Shown: positions 11,505 through 23,465, numbered from the stretch's first letter. The stretch: 64,000 nt of DNA from Limnoperna fortunei (GCA_944474755.1 OX104123.1:60133898-60197897), one strand, 5' to 3'. Notes: generated by a model from the letters alone, not told the origin. Numbers and translations are program-made.

Positions 11505-12060
11505 CAATGGTAATTAAGGTTCTGTCTTTGTGGAACCAATGGGAGTTAAGATTCTGGCTTGGTGGAACCAATGGGAATTAAGATTCAGGCTTGGTGGAAC
11601 CAATGGGAATTAAGATTCAGGCTATGTGCAACCATTAGGAGTTAAGATTCAGGCTTGGTGGAACCAATGGGAATTAAGATTCAGGCTATGTGCAACCATT
11701 AGGAGTTAAGATTCAGGCTTGGTGGAACCAATGGGAATTAAGATTCAGACTATGTGCAACCATTAGGAGTTAAGATTCTGGCTAAGTGCAGCTAGTGGGA
11801 GTTAAGATTCTGGCTTAGTTGCCACCAATGGGAGTTAAGATTCTGACTTAGTGCAACCAATGGAAATTAAGGTTCTGGCTTAGTGAACCAATGGGAGTTA
11901 AGATTCTAAATTAGTGCAAACCAATGGAAATTAAGGTTCTGGCATAGTGCAACCAATGGAAATTTGGTTCTGGCTTAGTGAACAAATGGAAGTTAAGATC
12001 CTGGCTTAGTGCAACCAGTTGAAGTTAAGATTATGGCTTGGTTGAAGATTCTAGCTGGCT
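11505..12060 (+). repeat. About 31-bp minisatellite, copy A
   Basis: Roughly 16 irregular units of GTTAAGATTCTGGCTTAGTG plus a CAACCAATGGGA part. The homologous array at 53,550-54,240 has more units in a different order, so both arrays changed after the duplication. Confidence 0.9.
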
Positions 12061-12327
12061 TAATTAGTTGTATTTAGTAGTGATACATTCGTTATTGTTT
12101 GTTATAAAGCCCAACCATGTTTCTGTCTCAGATTCTCAAACTTTGGATAATTGTTGTTTTTTGGCCCAATTAACATCAACTGTTTATTGATTCTTACACT
12201 GGTAAAAAAGGTTTTTTTTCTTTATTTCCAAATGTGTCTAGTTTTAAATGGTTTGTAACATGGAGCACCACCAGCATATACTTGTATATATGTAATTGAA
12301 TGTTTAATATTTTGTATTGTTTTGCAG

Positions 12328-12366
12328 AAAATGAAAGCTCTGCCATCTATAATAATGATAAATATG
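12328..12366 (+). CDS. Candidate 39-nt microexon inside a duplicate-identical block
   Basis: Flanked by TTGTTTTGCAG and GGTAAAATT, 39 nt long (a multiple of three) and open in one frame as NESSAIYNNDKY. The block from 12,222 to 12,378 is identical to 54,430-54,586 although the flanks differ at several percent and by indels. That fits constraint on an exon or recent gene conversion. Confidence 0.35.
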
Positions 12367-12559
12367 GTAAAATTTTGTGTATTTAATAATTATATAATTT
12401 TTTTATGGTAAATTTTTGTAGTTGAAGAAGAAAAATATTTGTATAGGGTTCAAATGGTATGAAAGAAATAGATATTAATTATAATTCTAAAAGTTTATTT
12501 TGTTTTTTATTAGAATTTGTGTGGGTTGTTATGTAATAATTAAAGTTAAAATTTGCCTA

Positions 12560-12660
12560 AATTGTTTAATTGGTTGTTGGTTTGTTGATTTATTGGTTGG
12601 TTGGCTGGTTTATTGGCTATTTCCTGTGAGCAATATTTTAGCTTAATTCAGGATGAGAAC
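12560..12660 (-). mobile_element. Fragment of a second dispersed repeat family
   Basis: Reading the minus strand gives CCTGAATTAAGCTAAAATAT and then a stretch matching the 3' part of the elements at 26,955-27,475 and 15,001-15,069. Only the tail is present. It is shared with copy B near 54,800-54,880. Confidence 0.5.
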
Positions 12661-12699
12661 AAATGAAGCAATAAATCAAATAGATAGGACCAAAAAAGA

Positions 12700-14870
12700 C
12701 AAAAAGGTTTGAGTGTTCAGTATAATCAGAAGGAAAGCTTATCATGTACTATGGTCTTTCTGTGTTATAACTTAACAGACCTGCATCAAATGGGCATCCC
12801 TATCTGTCAAGTAAGGAATCTAATCCATATTAAATTCTTTTTTCAAATTCTGGAATAAATCTGACCTATTTTTTTGTTGCAAAAGGATAAATATTTTTTA
12901 ATTACATTCATTTTAAAAAAATGTCTACAATTTATTTGCTCTCCAACATCTATTTTTGGATTAAATTTTATTTGTTAAGGAATTGTTAAACTTCTTTCTA
13001 TTGAATTTGATACTTTTTAAATTAAATTATTCTTGGCTTAATTTATAGGTACTTTTAAAAAAAATTTTTCGGTAAAATTGTTTTAAATATCCTTGAAAAA
13101 TTTTTCAGACCTTTTCAAAATTGGCTTTTTGTGGAAGCGAACTGATCCCATCCTTTCTGCACAAAAAATGCACTAACCACACTAACAAAAACAACACAAT
13201 AACATTCTTTTTTGTTCTAATAGATTGCCCCTGAACCCTCCCTATAGCACGTGTAACACCGCAATAGCAATACTAACAATGACAACACAATAACAGTCTT
13301 CTCTACTAACGGGCTGCTTCCAGTTAATTAATCTTTTTTTTTTGTTTTACAAGACAAGCAAAAGTGGGGGGGGGGGGGGGGATTTTTTTGTTTTTCTTTT
13401 TCAGTTTTGCAATTTTTATTAATATTATTTACAAAACTTTAACCCCCCTTACAACTTATCATATATCATCAGTCATATTTTTATTAGGCAGTTTTCATTT
13501 TGCAAAAGTTTAAAATTTTTAATTCGTAGAACATTCTTGTTCAATCCATGTTTAATGGTACCTATTTGTACTTGTCACATGGTGCCTTTTAGTGGATGCC
13601 CTTTCAAAATAGGTTTGTCAGGTAAAGATGCAGATAGTCTGGCTGCAGACCATACACACAAATGTTAATGTTGGGTCTTTTCTTGTTTTTTGAAGTTACA
13701 GAGATGACATTGGCATGTCCCCATTATACACATTTTGTAACAGAAAACTTGTGCTTTTGTGTTTTTGAATTATGGTAGTTAGTAGTTTTCTATCATGGAA
13801 GTTTGGTTTTCTACACTCTGTTTTTAGGAATATGACACATTTTGAGAAATCTTAGTCTGTATTAAGGCGCCATAATTTTTTTTGTTTGGTTTATTTCTGG
13901 GTATTTACTGTTTCTATAGTATTCTCAGTGTAATTGCTATTTTTCTCTGCTCACAGAAATAAATGCTTTCATTATGTTCTTTTTGAAAATGGTCCTGGAA
14001 GCTCTCTTGTTATTACATTTCTTGTCGGATTGTTATGAAAATTGAAATAGAAGTTTTGTGTGAGTTATTTCCCTTGGCAATTTAATTGTGTGGAAAATTG
14101 TCTTTTATGCACTTTTGGTCCTACTTTTTTTGTTTTGTTCAGTTTTTTATGCAATTTATATCAACATTTTGTTTTCAAAATCGGCACCAGCCATTATTTT
14201 TGAAAAAGGAAAATTATATGGTAAACTGTATTAAAAATATTCACATGCCTACATGTCATGTTAGATTGGTATAAAAGGTTCATATCAACAATACCAGGGA
14301 TGAGCACAATCATAGTTATATTAGCCTGTTAAATATTAAAAATCACTTGAACACCCTTGCAAAGATACTACCTGTGCATTGATTTGCAACTTTGGAATGT
14401 TGTTTTATTAAGTGCAAAACTTTGTATACCAGTTGTGTATCTGTCTCATTCAATGTCCTAATATGTGTGTTTTTGTTACTTGTCATATTTATTTAGTATT
14501 TTATGTATCACCAGAAAAAAAACTTTCTTCTTGTAGTCGCTGTCTCCATTTATTAGGATTTTCAAATTGTATAAAACAAGTACGTATGTTTGGTCATTGG
14601 TGGTTTTTTGTAAATTTAGAGTCCTCGTACCATCTTGATTTTTGTTTTCCTTCTTTGAAATATTTAAGATTTCCTGGCATGGTATTGTTAATTGTGTTCT
14701 CCTATAAAAGTATGTTTTCATGAATACATTTTGTACTAATGTTTAATTTGATTTCTGGGGGATTGAATATATACTTTACATATTGTAAACTCGAGAAAGG
14801 GTGGCTAGTATGGCGGACAGGTAACCAGAATAAACTGGTTATTTGATCAAACAAAGTGGTACTACTGTGT
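12700..14870. other. Duplicated intergenic or intronic sequence without genes
   Basis: Collinear with copy B (54,920-58,260) but no supported exons. It contains a G15 run at about 13,367-13,381. Short open frames here are not conserved between the two copies. Confidence 0.5.
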
Positions 14871-14874
14871 ATTT

Positions 14875-15092
14875 AAGGATTGTTTTCAATTGCTGGTTAG
14901 ATTATTGGATATAGACGACTTTGGGTCGGTTTACGCCAATAAACCGTGAAGCATAAACCCACCCAAAGTCGTTTATATCCAATAATCTAACCAGCAATTG
15001 ATTGATTGATTGATTGGATGTCTGCTTTACGTCCAGCGAGCAGTATTTCAGCTATATTCAGGACGGGATCCAGCAATTGAAAACAATTCTTA
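14875..15092. mobile_element. Palindromic MITE with a nested SINE-like fragment
   Basis: Long inverted arms around a short centre: GGTTAGATTATTGGATATAG at left, with its complement ending near 14,995. It is absent from the homologous place in copy B (around 58,270), so it inserted after the duplication. The right arm is split by the insertion at 15,001-15,069, which is flanked by a 10-bp duplication, CCAGCAATTG, at 14,991-15,000 and 15,070-15,079. Confidence 0.75.
15001..15069 (-). mobile_element. Short insertion of a dispersed repeat tail with 10-bp target duplication
   Basis: Minus strand reads CCTGAATATAGCTGAAATAC, then CTCGCTGGACGTAAAGC, then an ATCA-type tandem tail. This is the same 3' end seen at 27,400-27,475 and 21,895-21,955, which suggests LINE-style mobilisation of a short SINE-like unit. 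Confidence 0.7.
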
Positions 15093-15099
15093 TATTTTA

Positions 15100-16690
15100 A
15101 ATTCAAAAACAAGTCGTCACTTGTTGTTTGCGGAAGAATCCATGTATAGTCAACGTCATCAATACTTATAATTATGACGTCAACAATCAGCCACGTGATG
15201 AAATACCAAGTTAGGTTATACTAAATGGACAATGTTGCTCAGCTATTGAGTATTTAAAGGAAATTAAAATATATGGTTATGTAGAATGCAGTTGTTATGG
15301 GGTTTTTTTCTATTGCAGGTTCATTTTTTTTCCATTCAAGTTCAGCAATGGTTTTTTATTAATAAGGAATAAAGGAAAGATTTATTTATACCCCTGCTTT
15401 GAAGAAATTTTATATGTGACCTGACCATGTGGTTCTATATTGCAATTATCAATTTCGGGTTTTTCGCATATCTACTTCCTGTTTACTGACTTATCATAAC
15501 CACTTGAAATTTTATTGTACCAATTTCAGGTCTGTTGGGTATCTACTAGTACTTCCTGTTTACAGACTTGTCAATTTAGTCATTATAAAGAGATGTTCAT
15601 ATCGGGGTATACAGAGTTAGCAGTAGCTCAAAGGTTCCTTGTTATAGACTGTTCACATAATGGGTTTTTTAATATTTATAAAGATGATAAACACTTTTCA
15701 ACTAAGAATAAAAGAAAAAACAGTTAATAGAAGATTTTTTCCAAAAGTTCTTTTTATATTCATGAAAAATAAAGGAAAGACCTAGATGAAAATTTATTCA
15801 AATAAAATTTTATATTGAAAACTTCTGGAATTTTTTTTAACGTTAAGAATAAACGAAAAAAAAAACGAATTAAAGATTTTTGTATATTTTTTTTTTTCAT
15901 TGAAATGAATGAAGGTAATAACAAAATACTGAAAACAGAGGAAACTGTCAAAAAAGACAAAATAAAGGGAGAGAACTTAAATTGAAGATTTGTTTTCACA
16001 TAACCATGATTACTAAAAGATTACCACCGTTGACAGTCAGGGATGTCCAGATATAGATTTCTTATGTATAGCTAACATTTGTAACAAGAATGTGTTTAAG
16101 GTTTTTGTAATATTGTAGATGTATAATAGTGTAAAATATGCTTTACTGTTTGTCATTTGCAACTTGTAAAATTTAATGGTTTGAAATAATAAATTCTTGC
16201 TAGCTGCATAATCAAAGCAAGCAATGAAAAGCAGAATTTGTATTGTAATGCATTGTAATTTCGAATTACCATAGATAGAAAAGATTATAAAATTGTGAAT
16301 AAATTTACATGGAGCTGTTTAGGTGCATGGTGCATTTTTTTGGACATGTTCCAGATGTTCTGATAACCTTGGTGTTATGGACCAGTTATGTACAGAAAAT
16401 GAACCTGTATTCAATTATCGGCATGTTTGGGCATTCAACAAATATTAAAATCTTTCTTACAAACTCCAGCATATTGATGGGATATAAATATTAATAAACA
16501 AATGAACAAGTGACAATCACTGCACTGTACAGTATGTTGGTAGCCATCTTTTATTTTATTTCACTGTTCTGGCTGCACTACCTCCAAAGTGTCCTGAACA
16601 CTTCCGTTTTGCTCTATTCATGTCTGGAACTTTCTGGTTGTGCAGAACTGCAATTCCTACAGCCCATATAAGCAAGTCTTGTTTACTAAT
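15100..16690. other. Duplicated AT-rich interval without genes
   Basis: The part near 15,110-15,290 belongs to the same dispersed family as 22,640-23,500 (TTGCGGAAGAAT and AGTTAGGTTATA landmarks). The rest is collinear with copy B (58,270-60,640). No supported coding sequence. Confidence 0.5.
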
Positions 16691-16704
16691 ATAGGGGGGG
16701 GGGG

Positions 16705-16850
16705 GGGCCTCGGTGGCCGAGTTGTTAAAGTAGTTCGTCTACTATTGATCATGTTGTCTGTCAACACTGAGATTGCTTGTTCGATTCTCACTGCAGGCAG
16801 GGTGTACTCGATGTAACACTAAACATAAAATACAAATAAAAAAAAACAAA
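16705..16850 (+). mobile_element. SINE head, truncated, copy A only
   Basis: GGCCTCGGTGGCCGAG head after a run of about 14 G, box B-like GTTCGATTCTC, and body up to GTGTACTCGATG, then an A-rich tail with AAACAAA. Absent at the equivalent place in copy B near 60,650. Confidence 0.8.
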
Positions 16851-16984
16851 ATCAAACAAATGCATCCTTTAAACAAGTTGTGGACAAAAATAAAGACTAA
16901 ACTTTGAACCAGTAGAAACATACAACATTCAATATAGTATAATTAGTTGAAATCACTGGATAGCTGATACCATATGAGATTCTT

Positions 16985-17245
16985 GGCATTGGAACTCGGT
17001 TGCCAAGTTGTTAAGGTAGTCATCTACTATTGATCACATGGCTGTCAACACAGAGGACTTGAGTTCCAGCCTCACTGCGGTTAGGGTGTTCTCGACTCAA
17101 TCCTTAATTGGCAAGGATTGCTAGTTTCCTGCCTAAGGTAAAAGGTTTTCTCTGGGTCCTGGGGTTTCCTCTCCAAAATCTGGACACCATGATAACCTGA
17201 AAAATTGCTGAAAGTGACGTTAAACCACAAACAAACAACTTTTGT
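16985..17245 (+). mobile_element. Old full-length SINE, shared with copy B
   Basis: Diverged head, body and tail (GAAAAATTGCTGAAAGTGAC), ending in CAAACAAACAA. The homologue is at 60,945-61,150. It predates the segmental duplication. Confidence 0.8.
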
Positions 17246-17399
17246 TAGGAAGAATAATTGTTCTATTGACAGTGGACCATTTTGTTATATTGGAAACGGA
17301 TTAACAATAAAATAAATGTTTGTGAGATACTGACATTTTGGTGACATGTATGACAATGTTAAGCCATTACAGTATTCTGTGCTGTATGGAACTCGTTGA

Positions 17400-17620
17400 T
17401 TTCAGTGGTTCACTGGTATGTTTGCTTCATGCAGGTGTATCGTCCCATGTGATACGTACCAACATGTTAGTGGTTCACTGGTATGTTTGCTTCATGCAGG
17501 TGTATCGTCCCATGTGATACGTACCAACATGTCAGTGGTTCACTGGTATGTTTGCTTCATGCAGGTGTATCGTCCCATGTGATACGTACCAACATGTTAG
17601 TGGTTCACTGGTATGTTTTA
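17400..17620 (+). repeat. 65-bp tandem repeat, just over three copies
   Basis: Units of GTGGTTCACTGGTATGTTTG, CTTCATGCAGGTGTATCGTC and CCATGTGATACGTACCAACA are virtually identical, so the expansion is recent. The equivalent part of copy B has a single degenerate start of the unit (GTGGTTCTCAGG near 61,316). Confidence 0.9.
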
Positions 17621-18150
17621 TAAAACCCAGCACTATTATCTGTATATTAAGTGAATTATCTGCCCTGTTATAGTCTTTATCCTACTTTGAATTCTTCGAG
17701 TTGTCTTTATCTGTAAATAGTTGAATTATCTCCCCTGTTATAGTCTTTATCTTACTTTGATTGTATTGAGTTGTCCTTATCTGTATATGAAGTGAATTAT
17801 CTCTCCTATTATAGTCTTTATCCTACTTTGCTCGCTTTCATGTTGTCCTTGTCAATTAAGTGAATTATCTCCCTTGTTAGTCTTTAGCCTCCTTTTTTTG
17901 TTTTCGAGTTGTAATTATCTGTATATCAAGTAAATTATCTACCCTGTCTTTAACCTCCTTTTCTTGTTTTCGAGTTGTCTTTGTCCGTAGATTAAGTAGA
18001 TTATCTCCCCTGTTACAGTCTCAATACTACTTTGCTTGTTTTTGAGTTGTCCTTATCTGTAAATTAAGTGAACTGTCATATCTCCTGTGTCATAGTCCTT
18101 ATCTAACATAATTAAAAGACAATTTGTTTTAGCTTATCATTTTCATCTAG

Positions 18151-18405
18151 GGCCTCGGTGGCCATGATGGTTAAGGTGGTTCATCTACAATTGATCACGT
18201 GGTCTGTCATCATTGAGGTTGTGGGTTCGAGTCTTACTGCGGGCAGGGTACACTAAACTCCAATCTTAATTGACAAGTATTGCCAGTTTTCCTATCAAAA
18301 GGTCGAAGTTTTTCGGGGTACTCCAGCTTCCTCCCGCAATAAAAACTTGATGCCATGATATAGCTTAAAAATTACTGGAAGTGACACCATTCAAACAAAC
18401 AAAAC
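18151..18405 (+). mobile_element. tRNA-derived SINE
   Basis: Head GGCCTCGGTGGCCATGATGG, box B-like GGGTTCGAGTC, body with CCTCCCGCAATAAAAAC, and a CAAACAAACAAAAC end. Several mismatches, and the tail motif has diverged. Confidence 0.85.
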
Positions 18406-19671
18406 AATCATTTGTATCTTGTCCTTATCTAAAATGAATTATCTCCCCTGATATAGACATTATCATGTGTAATAAGGGGGAAATCTCCAAATCCGAATTA
18501 CTGAGTCTAGATGACCATATTTATACACATATTTCCACAGACAGCTTTTTATTGAGCCTCATAATATAAATCTTAGTTATATAATAGACCCCAACATTGA
18601 CAATGAATTTTGTATCATTTACATTTTTTAGGAAATATTTAGCTTGGAACTGTATAATGAGACCATTACATTAAGTTAATTATCTCCCCTGTTATAGTCC
18701 TTATAGATAATAAAAGACTTTGCTTGCTTTTAAGTTGTTCTTGTTTGTTTCTCAAGTGAACTATCTCCCTTGTTATTGTCCTCGTCCTACATACTTAATA
18801 GACTTTGATTGTTTTTGAGTTGTGAATTATCTCCCATTGTATAGACTTTATCCTACATAATAAACAGACCTTACATGTTTTTGTACTTATCTGTACCTAT
18901 ATTACATGAATTATCTCTCTTATCATCATACATTATAAATAGACTTTGCTTGCTTGCAAGTTATCCTTATCAGTACCTTATATGAATTATCTCCACTGCA
19001 ATAGTGTTAATCAAACATAATAAATAGACTTTGCTTGCTTTTATATTTCCCTTATCTCCACCAGAAGTAAAATATCACCCCTGATGTGGTCCTTATTATA
19101 CATAGCTGGTGTTTGTGTTGTTCCTATCTGTTCCCAATAAAGTGAATTATCCCCCTGTGTTGTAGTCTTAATCCTTCACAATAAATAGATTAGTTTTTAT
19201 TCCACACGATAAATAGACAGCTTGGTTTTTCTTTGCTTTTTTCCTAACTTAAGTGAATTATCTCCCCTGTTACTTTCATTATCCAACATAATAAATGGAC
19301 TTTTGTATTTTTTCTCTACCTACAGTGAATTATCTCTCCCTATTCTCCATAATATACAGACTTAGTTTTCGTGTTGTCCGTATCTAAACCTTAAATGAAC
19401 TATCTCCCCTGTTATATTCCTTATCCTACATAATAAATATTAATTGATATTGTTTCTACCTAAAGCGAATTATCTCCCTTGTTATGTCTTTATCCTGCAT
19501 AATAGACATACTGCTTGTTCTTATCTGTTCCTATGGGAATTATCTCCCCTGTTATATTCCTTATCCTACATAATAAATTAACTGCTTGTGTTTGTTTGAA
19601 TATTTGTTTTGTCTTATTCTCTTATTACACTTATCTTGTTTTCTACTTTTATTTTTTCTCTACCTTAAAGG

Positions 19672-21191
19672 GAAACTTCGCGAAAAAATGAAAATTTGAT
19701 ATGTTATTCTTCAACTAAAAAGAAATACATTTGCCTCTTAATGTTTTATTATATTTTCATTGGTTAAGTTTCTGCATGGAATTTTTCGTGTAAAAAATGC
19801 ACTTATGGAGGTCCGCCATCTTGTCACCATCTCGTCACTAGATGGCGATACTAGACATCCTAGTACCTTAAAAGTCGTCGAATGATAATAACGCGAAACG
19901 GTCAATAACAGAAGGTTGTACTATAAGACAAGGTTTTGAAAGATTACATTTCGTATTCCTGATCTATATTTAAGCAAAAAACCCCACTTGATTATTTCCA
20001 CAGCAGCAACAACGGTAAACGGAAAGAAAGTCACAGGAAAAAAGTCACAGTTTTGATAAGAAAAAAAGTCCATAAATATTAATTAAATTGAAAATTATTC
20101 GTATTATTATTTTCAACTTAATCAGATTAAGCAATTTATTGAACGAAACTTTTGCGAGTTGACTATTTAAGAAATAGCGGTCATTAAATGAAATATTTTT
20201 AAATACTCTGGTTTTCGTGCATCAAAATTTCACTTCACCAGAGACATATAATTACATGTCTTTGACTTCACGTTTAGTACATTTATAATTATTATTATTG
20301 TTATTATTATAATTATTATTACTGGTAACATTTATTGTGCGTGTGCGTAACACAGTTTCCAAAATTTTACATGTTGTGTATATTTGAGTTAACGTGTAAG
20401 TTTTACGTTTCCTCTGACATCTAAAGGTATTCGAAATCTTATATACATCCTGTGTTCTGACACTTCGGTGTATTCAAATCATACCTGTCTTGGCAGGAGG
20501 GGTGTGCCTTTCTAATTTCAAATTACATGATTAACCTTTAATCTGGTTAGCTTTTGAAAAAGTCCGAATATTCATACTTCAAAGTCGGCGTCAAATGGTC
20601 TAGTAATTGCAATAAACATCCTAATTCTGTTAATTACCCCTCATAAACGAGTAATGATTTACCTGTAACATTTTCACGTCCAGGTACAACTGCCGTTTCA
20701 AGACGTGCAAAATTGTCCACGGAATTTTATTTTATATATAAAAATAATCATATAAATATATCTTTTATTACAATTATTATTTAGGTAAATTATATCTGAG
20801 TTAAATAAAGACAGGTTAAAATTTGTGTCTAAAAATACTTCTATTAAAACAAAGATCATTAAAACATTAAAACGTATTTGGTAATCTTATGTTGTCAGCC
20901 GGTCATTAGTCATCGCCACAGTTTATATATTCTTCAAAGAGCTAATGCAGAAAAACATATTTTAAACTGGATTATTTATCATATTTACTGGATAATTACA
21001 TTTATCACGTCACAAACGCAGTCACATGATAAAATACTGTCAATATGGCGGCCCCCATACACAAAATTTTACCACCTTTAATCCACTTTAGAAGCGTAAC
21101 GGTAAAGAATACAATAAAACATCAAAAGGCAATAATATTTCTTTTTATTTGAAGAGTAAAATATCAAATTTTCATTTTTTCGCGAAGTTTA
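19672..21191. mobile_element. 1.5-kb non-autonomous TIR element
   Basis: The ends are inverted repeats of about 58 bp: AAACTTCGCGAAAAAATGAA from 19,673, with its complement ending at about 21,190. The match continues through an AAAAAGAAAT segment. The inserted piece interrupts the minisatellite. No transposase frame is present. The interior has CCGCCATCTTG and ATGGCGGCC-type motifs that resemble promoter-proximal sequence. The target duplication is not clear because the flanks are themselves repetitive. Confidence 0.7.
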
Positions 21192-21279
21192 CATAAGGTA
21201 CATAAGGTGAATTATTTCCCCTGTTGTGTTGTTATCCTAGAAAATATGTAGCGTTCTTGTGTGTTTGTTGTCTTTATAA

Positions 21280-21960
21280 GGGCTTGGATCATATTGTGAG
21301 GGTTCACAGTGCTCGACTCACAGAGATACAGTACATCCCCAGGTGACGGATAGGGGATGCCCTCTCGTTGGGGGGTTGTCAGATAATAATACCGAAACTC
21401 TGACCGTTGACCACATTGGGAACGTGTTTGGAGAATGTCAGACTCCTTGTACGATAAAGACCCCTTTTATAGATGTCGGTAAGGTGAAGTATTTCCCCTG
21501 TTGTGTCCTAGTCCTAAATAAATTCTTTTGTCTGAGTTGTATTTATAAGTGATGGGATAATACTGTGATTGCTTAAAGTGCTCAACCGACAGAGCTGATC
21601 AGCGCACCTCAAGGGCGCGGATAAGGGATGTCCTCTCTTTAGGAGGTTGTCAGGTCATAATACGGAAAGCTCGACCGCGGAACACAGTGGGTAACGTGTT
21701 TGGAGAGCACCACGCATCTTGCACGATAAATGCCCCTTTTGTAGATGTCGATAATAGTAGGCTCGTTGTAGTCGCTACAAAAGGCTAATTTTCCGCCTCT
21801 ATCCATACCCCTTCCTTTTTAGTGACATTCAAAAATGTTTGCCCTAAGGTCCATCTTTCCGGAATTGATTTATTGTTTGCTAAGTTGTTCTCGTCTTGGA
21901 TATAGCTGAAATAACGCTCGCTGAACGTAAAGCAAATATACAATCAATCAATATGACTTA
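21280..21960 (+). mobile_element. Dispersed repeat, two tandem partial copies
   Basis: Two related stretches (about 21,290-21,480 and 21,545-21,750) share AGGGGATGCCCTCTC-like, GGTTGTCAG and AACGTGTTTGGAGA motifs. A common tail, GATATAGCTGAAATAACGCT, ends at an AATCAATCAAT run. Same family as 26,955-27,475. Confidence 0.65.
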
Positions 21961-22674
21961 ATTGAATTATCTCCCTTGTCATTGTACTTATCCTACATAA
22001 TAAATGTAATTTGTATTTATATACCTTAAATAAATTATCTCCCTTTTGATATTCCTTATTCTTTATAATAAATACGTTCCTGTTGTCCTAAAGTGCACTT
22101 TAAGTGAATTATCTCCCCTGTTATAGTCCTTATCCTACATAATACATAGACCCATTTTTACAATTTTGTTCTCATATGTAATGTATGTGAATAGTCTCCT
22201 CTGTTATAAGTCTTAATCTAGATAGTAAATATTATATGTTTTTATTGTGTCCATCTATCAATACCTAAAAGTGAATTATCTCCCATGTCCCTAAATCGAA
22301 TTTGTTTGTTCTGTGTTGTCCGTAAAGGCGAGAAAACACAATTCTCGAAGATTTTCTAAAAGTTTTGCTAATTGTTGGATTTGCATATCTCTTTCTCCTT
22401 AAGTTTAACTTGATTAACACTATATGTATCCAGAATCTTACATGCCGGGGCCACATTCTCTCAAACATCATACCTACTTTAAAAGCTCAGCTTCTGGGTA
22501 AACCCCAGTCTAAAAATAGCACTTTCATAAAAAAATCTTGGTTACAAGTCATGCAGTAAAACAACACTTATATTTAAAACTCGATATTATAAAAAGAAAT
22601 CAGAGCAATATTGAAGTAATCAATAATATTTACAATTTGTTGACACTTGTGTTTGCGGAAGAATACTTTTGATT

Positions 22675-22937
22675 TGATTGATTTGAATGTTGGTTTAACG
22701 CCACTTTCAGCAATTTTTCAGCTATACCATGGCGTGCAGTTTTTATTGGGGGAGGAAGCCGGAGTACCCGGAGAAAACCTCCGACCTGCGGTAGGAAAAC
22801 TGGCAATCCTTGTCAATTAAGATTGGAGTCGAGTACACCCTGCCTGCAGTGGGAATCGAACCCGCAATCTCAGTGTTGACAGATCACGTGATCAATAGTT
22901 GACGAACTACCTTAACCACTCGGCCACCGAGGCCCCC
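22675..22937 (-). mobile_element. tRNA-derived SINE, full length, minus strand
   Basis: On the plus strand it runs from the complement of the tail (AACGCCACTTTCAGCAATTT) through the body to GGCCACCGAGGCCCCC. The near-duplicate AAGAATAC on both sides is the likely target duplication. Confidence 0.9.
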
Positions 22938-23009
22938 GGAAAGAATACATGTATATCGTCAACGTCATTAAGGTCATTGATCAATCAGTCACGCGCTGGA
23001 GCGTGGCTA

Positions 23010-23465
23010 AAATATCAGTGGCCGTTCGTGTCATTGGCGCGATAAATGTCGGAACTGATTGTCTTGAAAATTAGAAAATCTCAATTTCTGCTCGGTAAAC
23101 AAAGTCTTTTAATACACCAATGTAGCATAGAAAAGGAATAATGTATGAGGTTTGGAAAACAGAAACATAAATAATATATATATTAAATTCATACTTTAAC
23201 ACGCAATGTCAGGTCAGAGATATGATCCACACGCGGAATTGGTGGATTTGGATTAATAATTATGTTGAGTTTGTGGTCTGTTTCATTGACCCATGACGTA
23301 CGCGTGATATATATAATATCACGCGTTATTATCAAAAAATGACGCGTAAGTTTAGAGAAATAACGCGTTAATTCCTAACAAGTACGCGTGACTTTTTAGT
23401 TTTTACGCGTAATTTAACTTACGCGCAATTATATCGCGCCGATGGCACGAACGGCCGCTGATATT
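23010..23465. mobile_element. TIR element carrying an ACGCGT cluster
   Basis: Inverted ends of about 32 bp: TATCAGTGGCCGTTCGTGTC at left, and at right the complement of TATCAGCGGCCGTTCGTGCC, both continuing into GGCGCGATA. About three mismatches. AAAATA lies on both outer sides, so a short target duplication is possible. No coding frame. Confidence 0.65.
23298..23432. promoter_or_regulatory. Cluster of ACGCGT motifs
   Basis: Six ACGCGT sites and one ACGCGC in about 135 bp of otherwise AT-rich DNA. The hexamer is the consensus of the yeast MBF site, but no such role is known to me in molluscs. Repeated binding sites inside a transposon, or a relic of a CpG-containing tandem unit, are both possible. 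Confidence 0.35.

Larger units (their letters stand above)
7985..17620 (+). repeat. Segmental duplication, copy A
   Basis: Collinear with 50,008-61,320. Anchors in order include GTGACTAAAT with the module at 8030-8340, the small pseudogene at 8415-9074, the SINE tail at 9500-9625, splice-like segments near 10,084 and 10,742, the GTTAAGATTCTGGCT array, the 39-nt exon-like block at 12,328, and the diverged SINE at 16,985-17,245. Divergence looks like several percent plus many indels, with one 157-bp identical block. Copy A has private insertions: a palindromic MITE at 14,875-15,092, a SINE at 16,705-16,850, a G15 run near 13,367 and an expanded 36-bp array. Confidence 0.85.
17630..22310 (+). 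repeat. Diverged minisatellite with ATTATCTCCCCTGTTATAGTC core, interrupted
   Basis: Dozens of loosely spaced units containing GAATTATCTCCCCTGTTATA, TCCTTATCCTACATAATAAA and TTTGAGTTGTCCTTATCTGT. They are clearly the ancestral relatives of the 71-bp array at 61,930-64,000, but here strongly diverged and broken up by a SINE (18,151-18,405), a TIR element (19,672-21,191) and another repeat (21,280-21,960). Confidence 0.85.
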
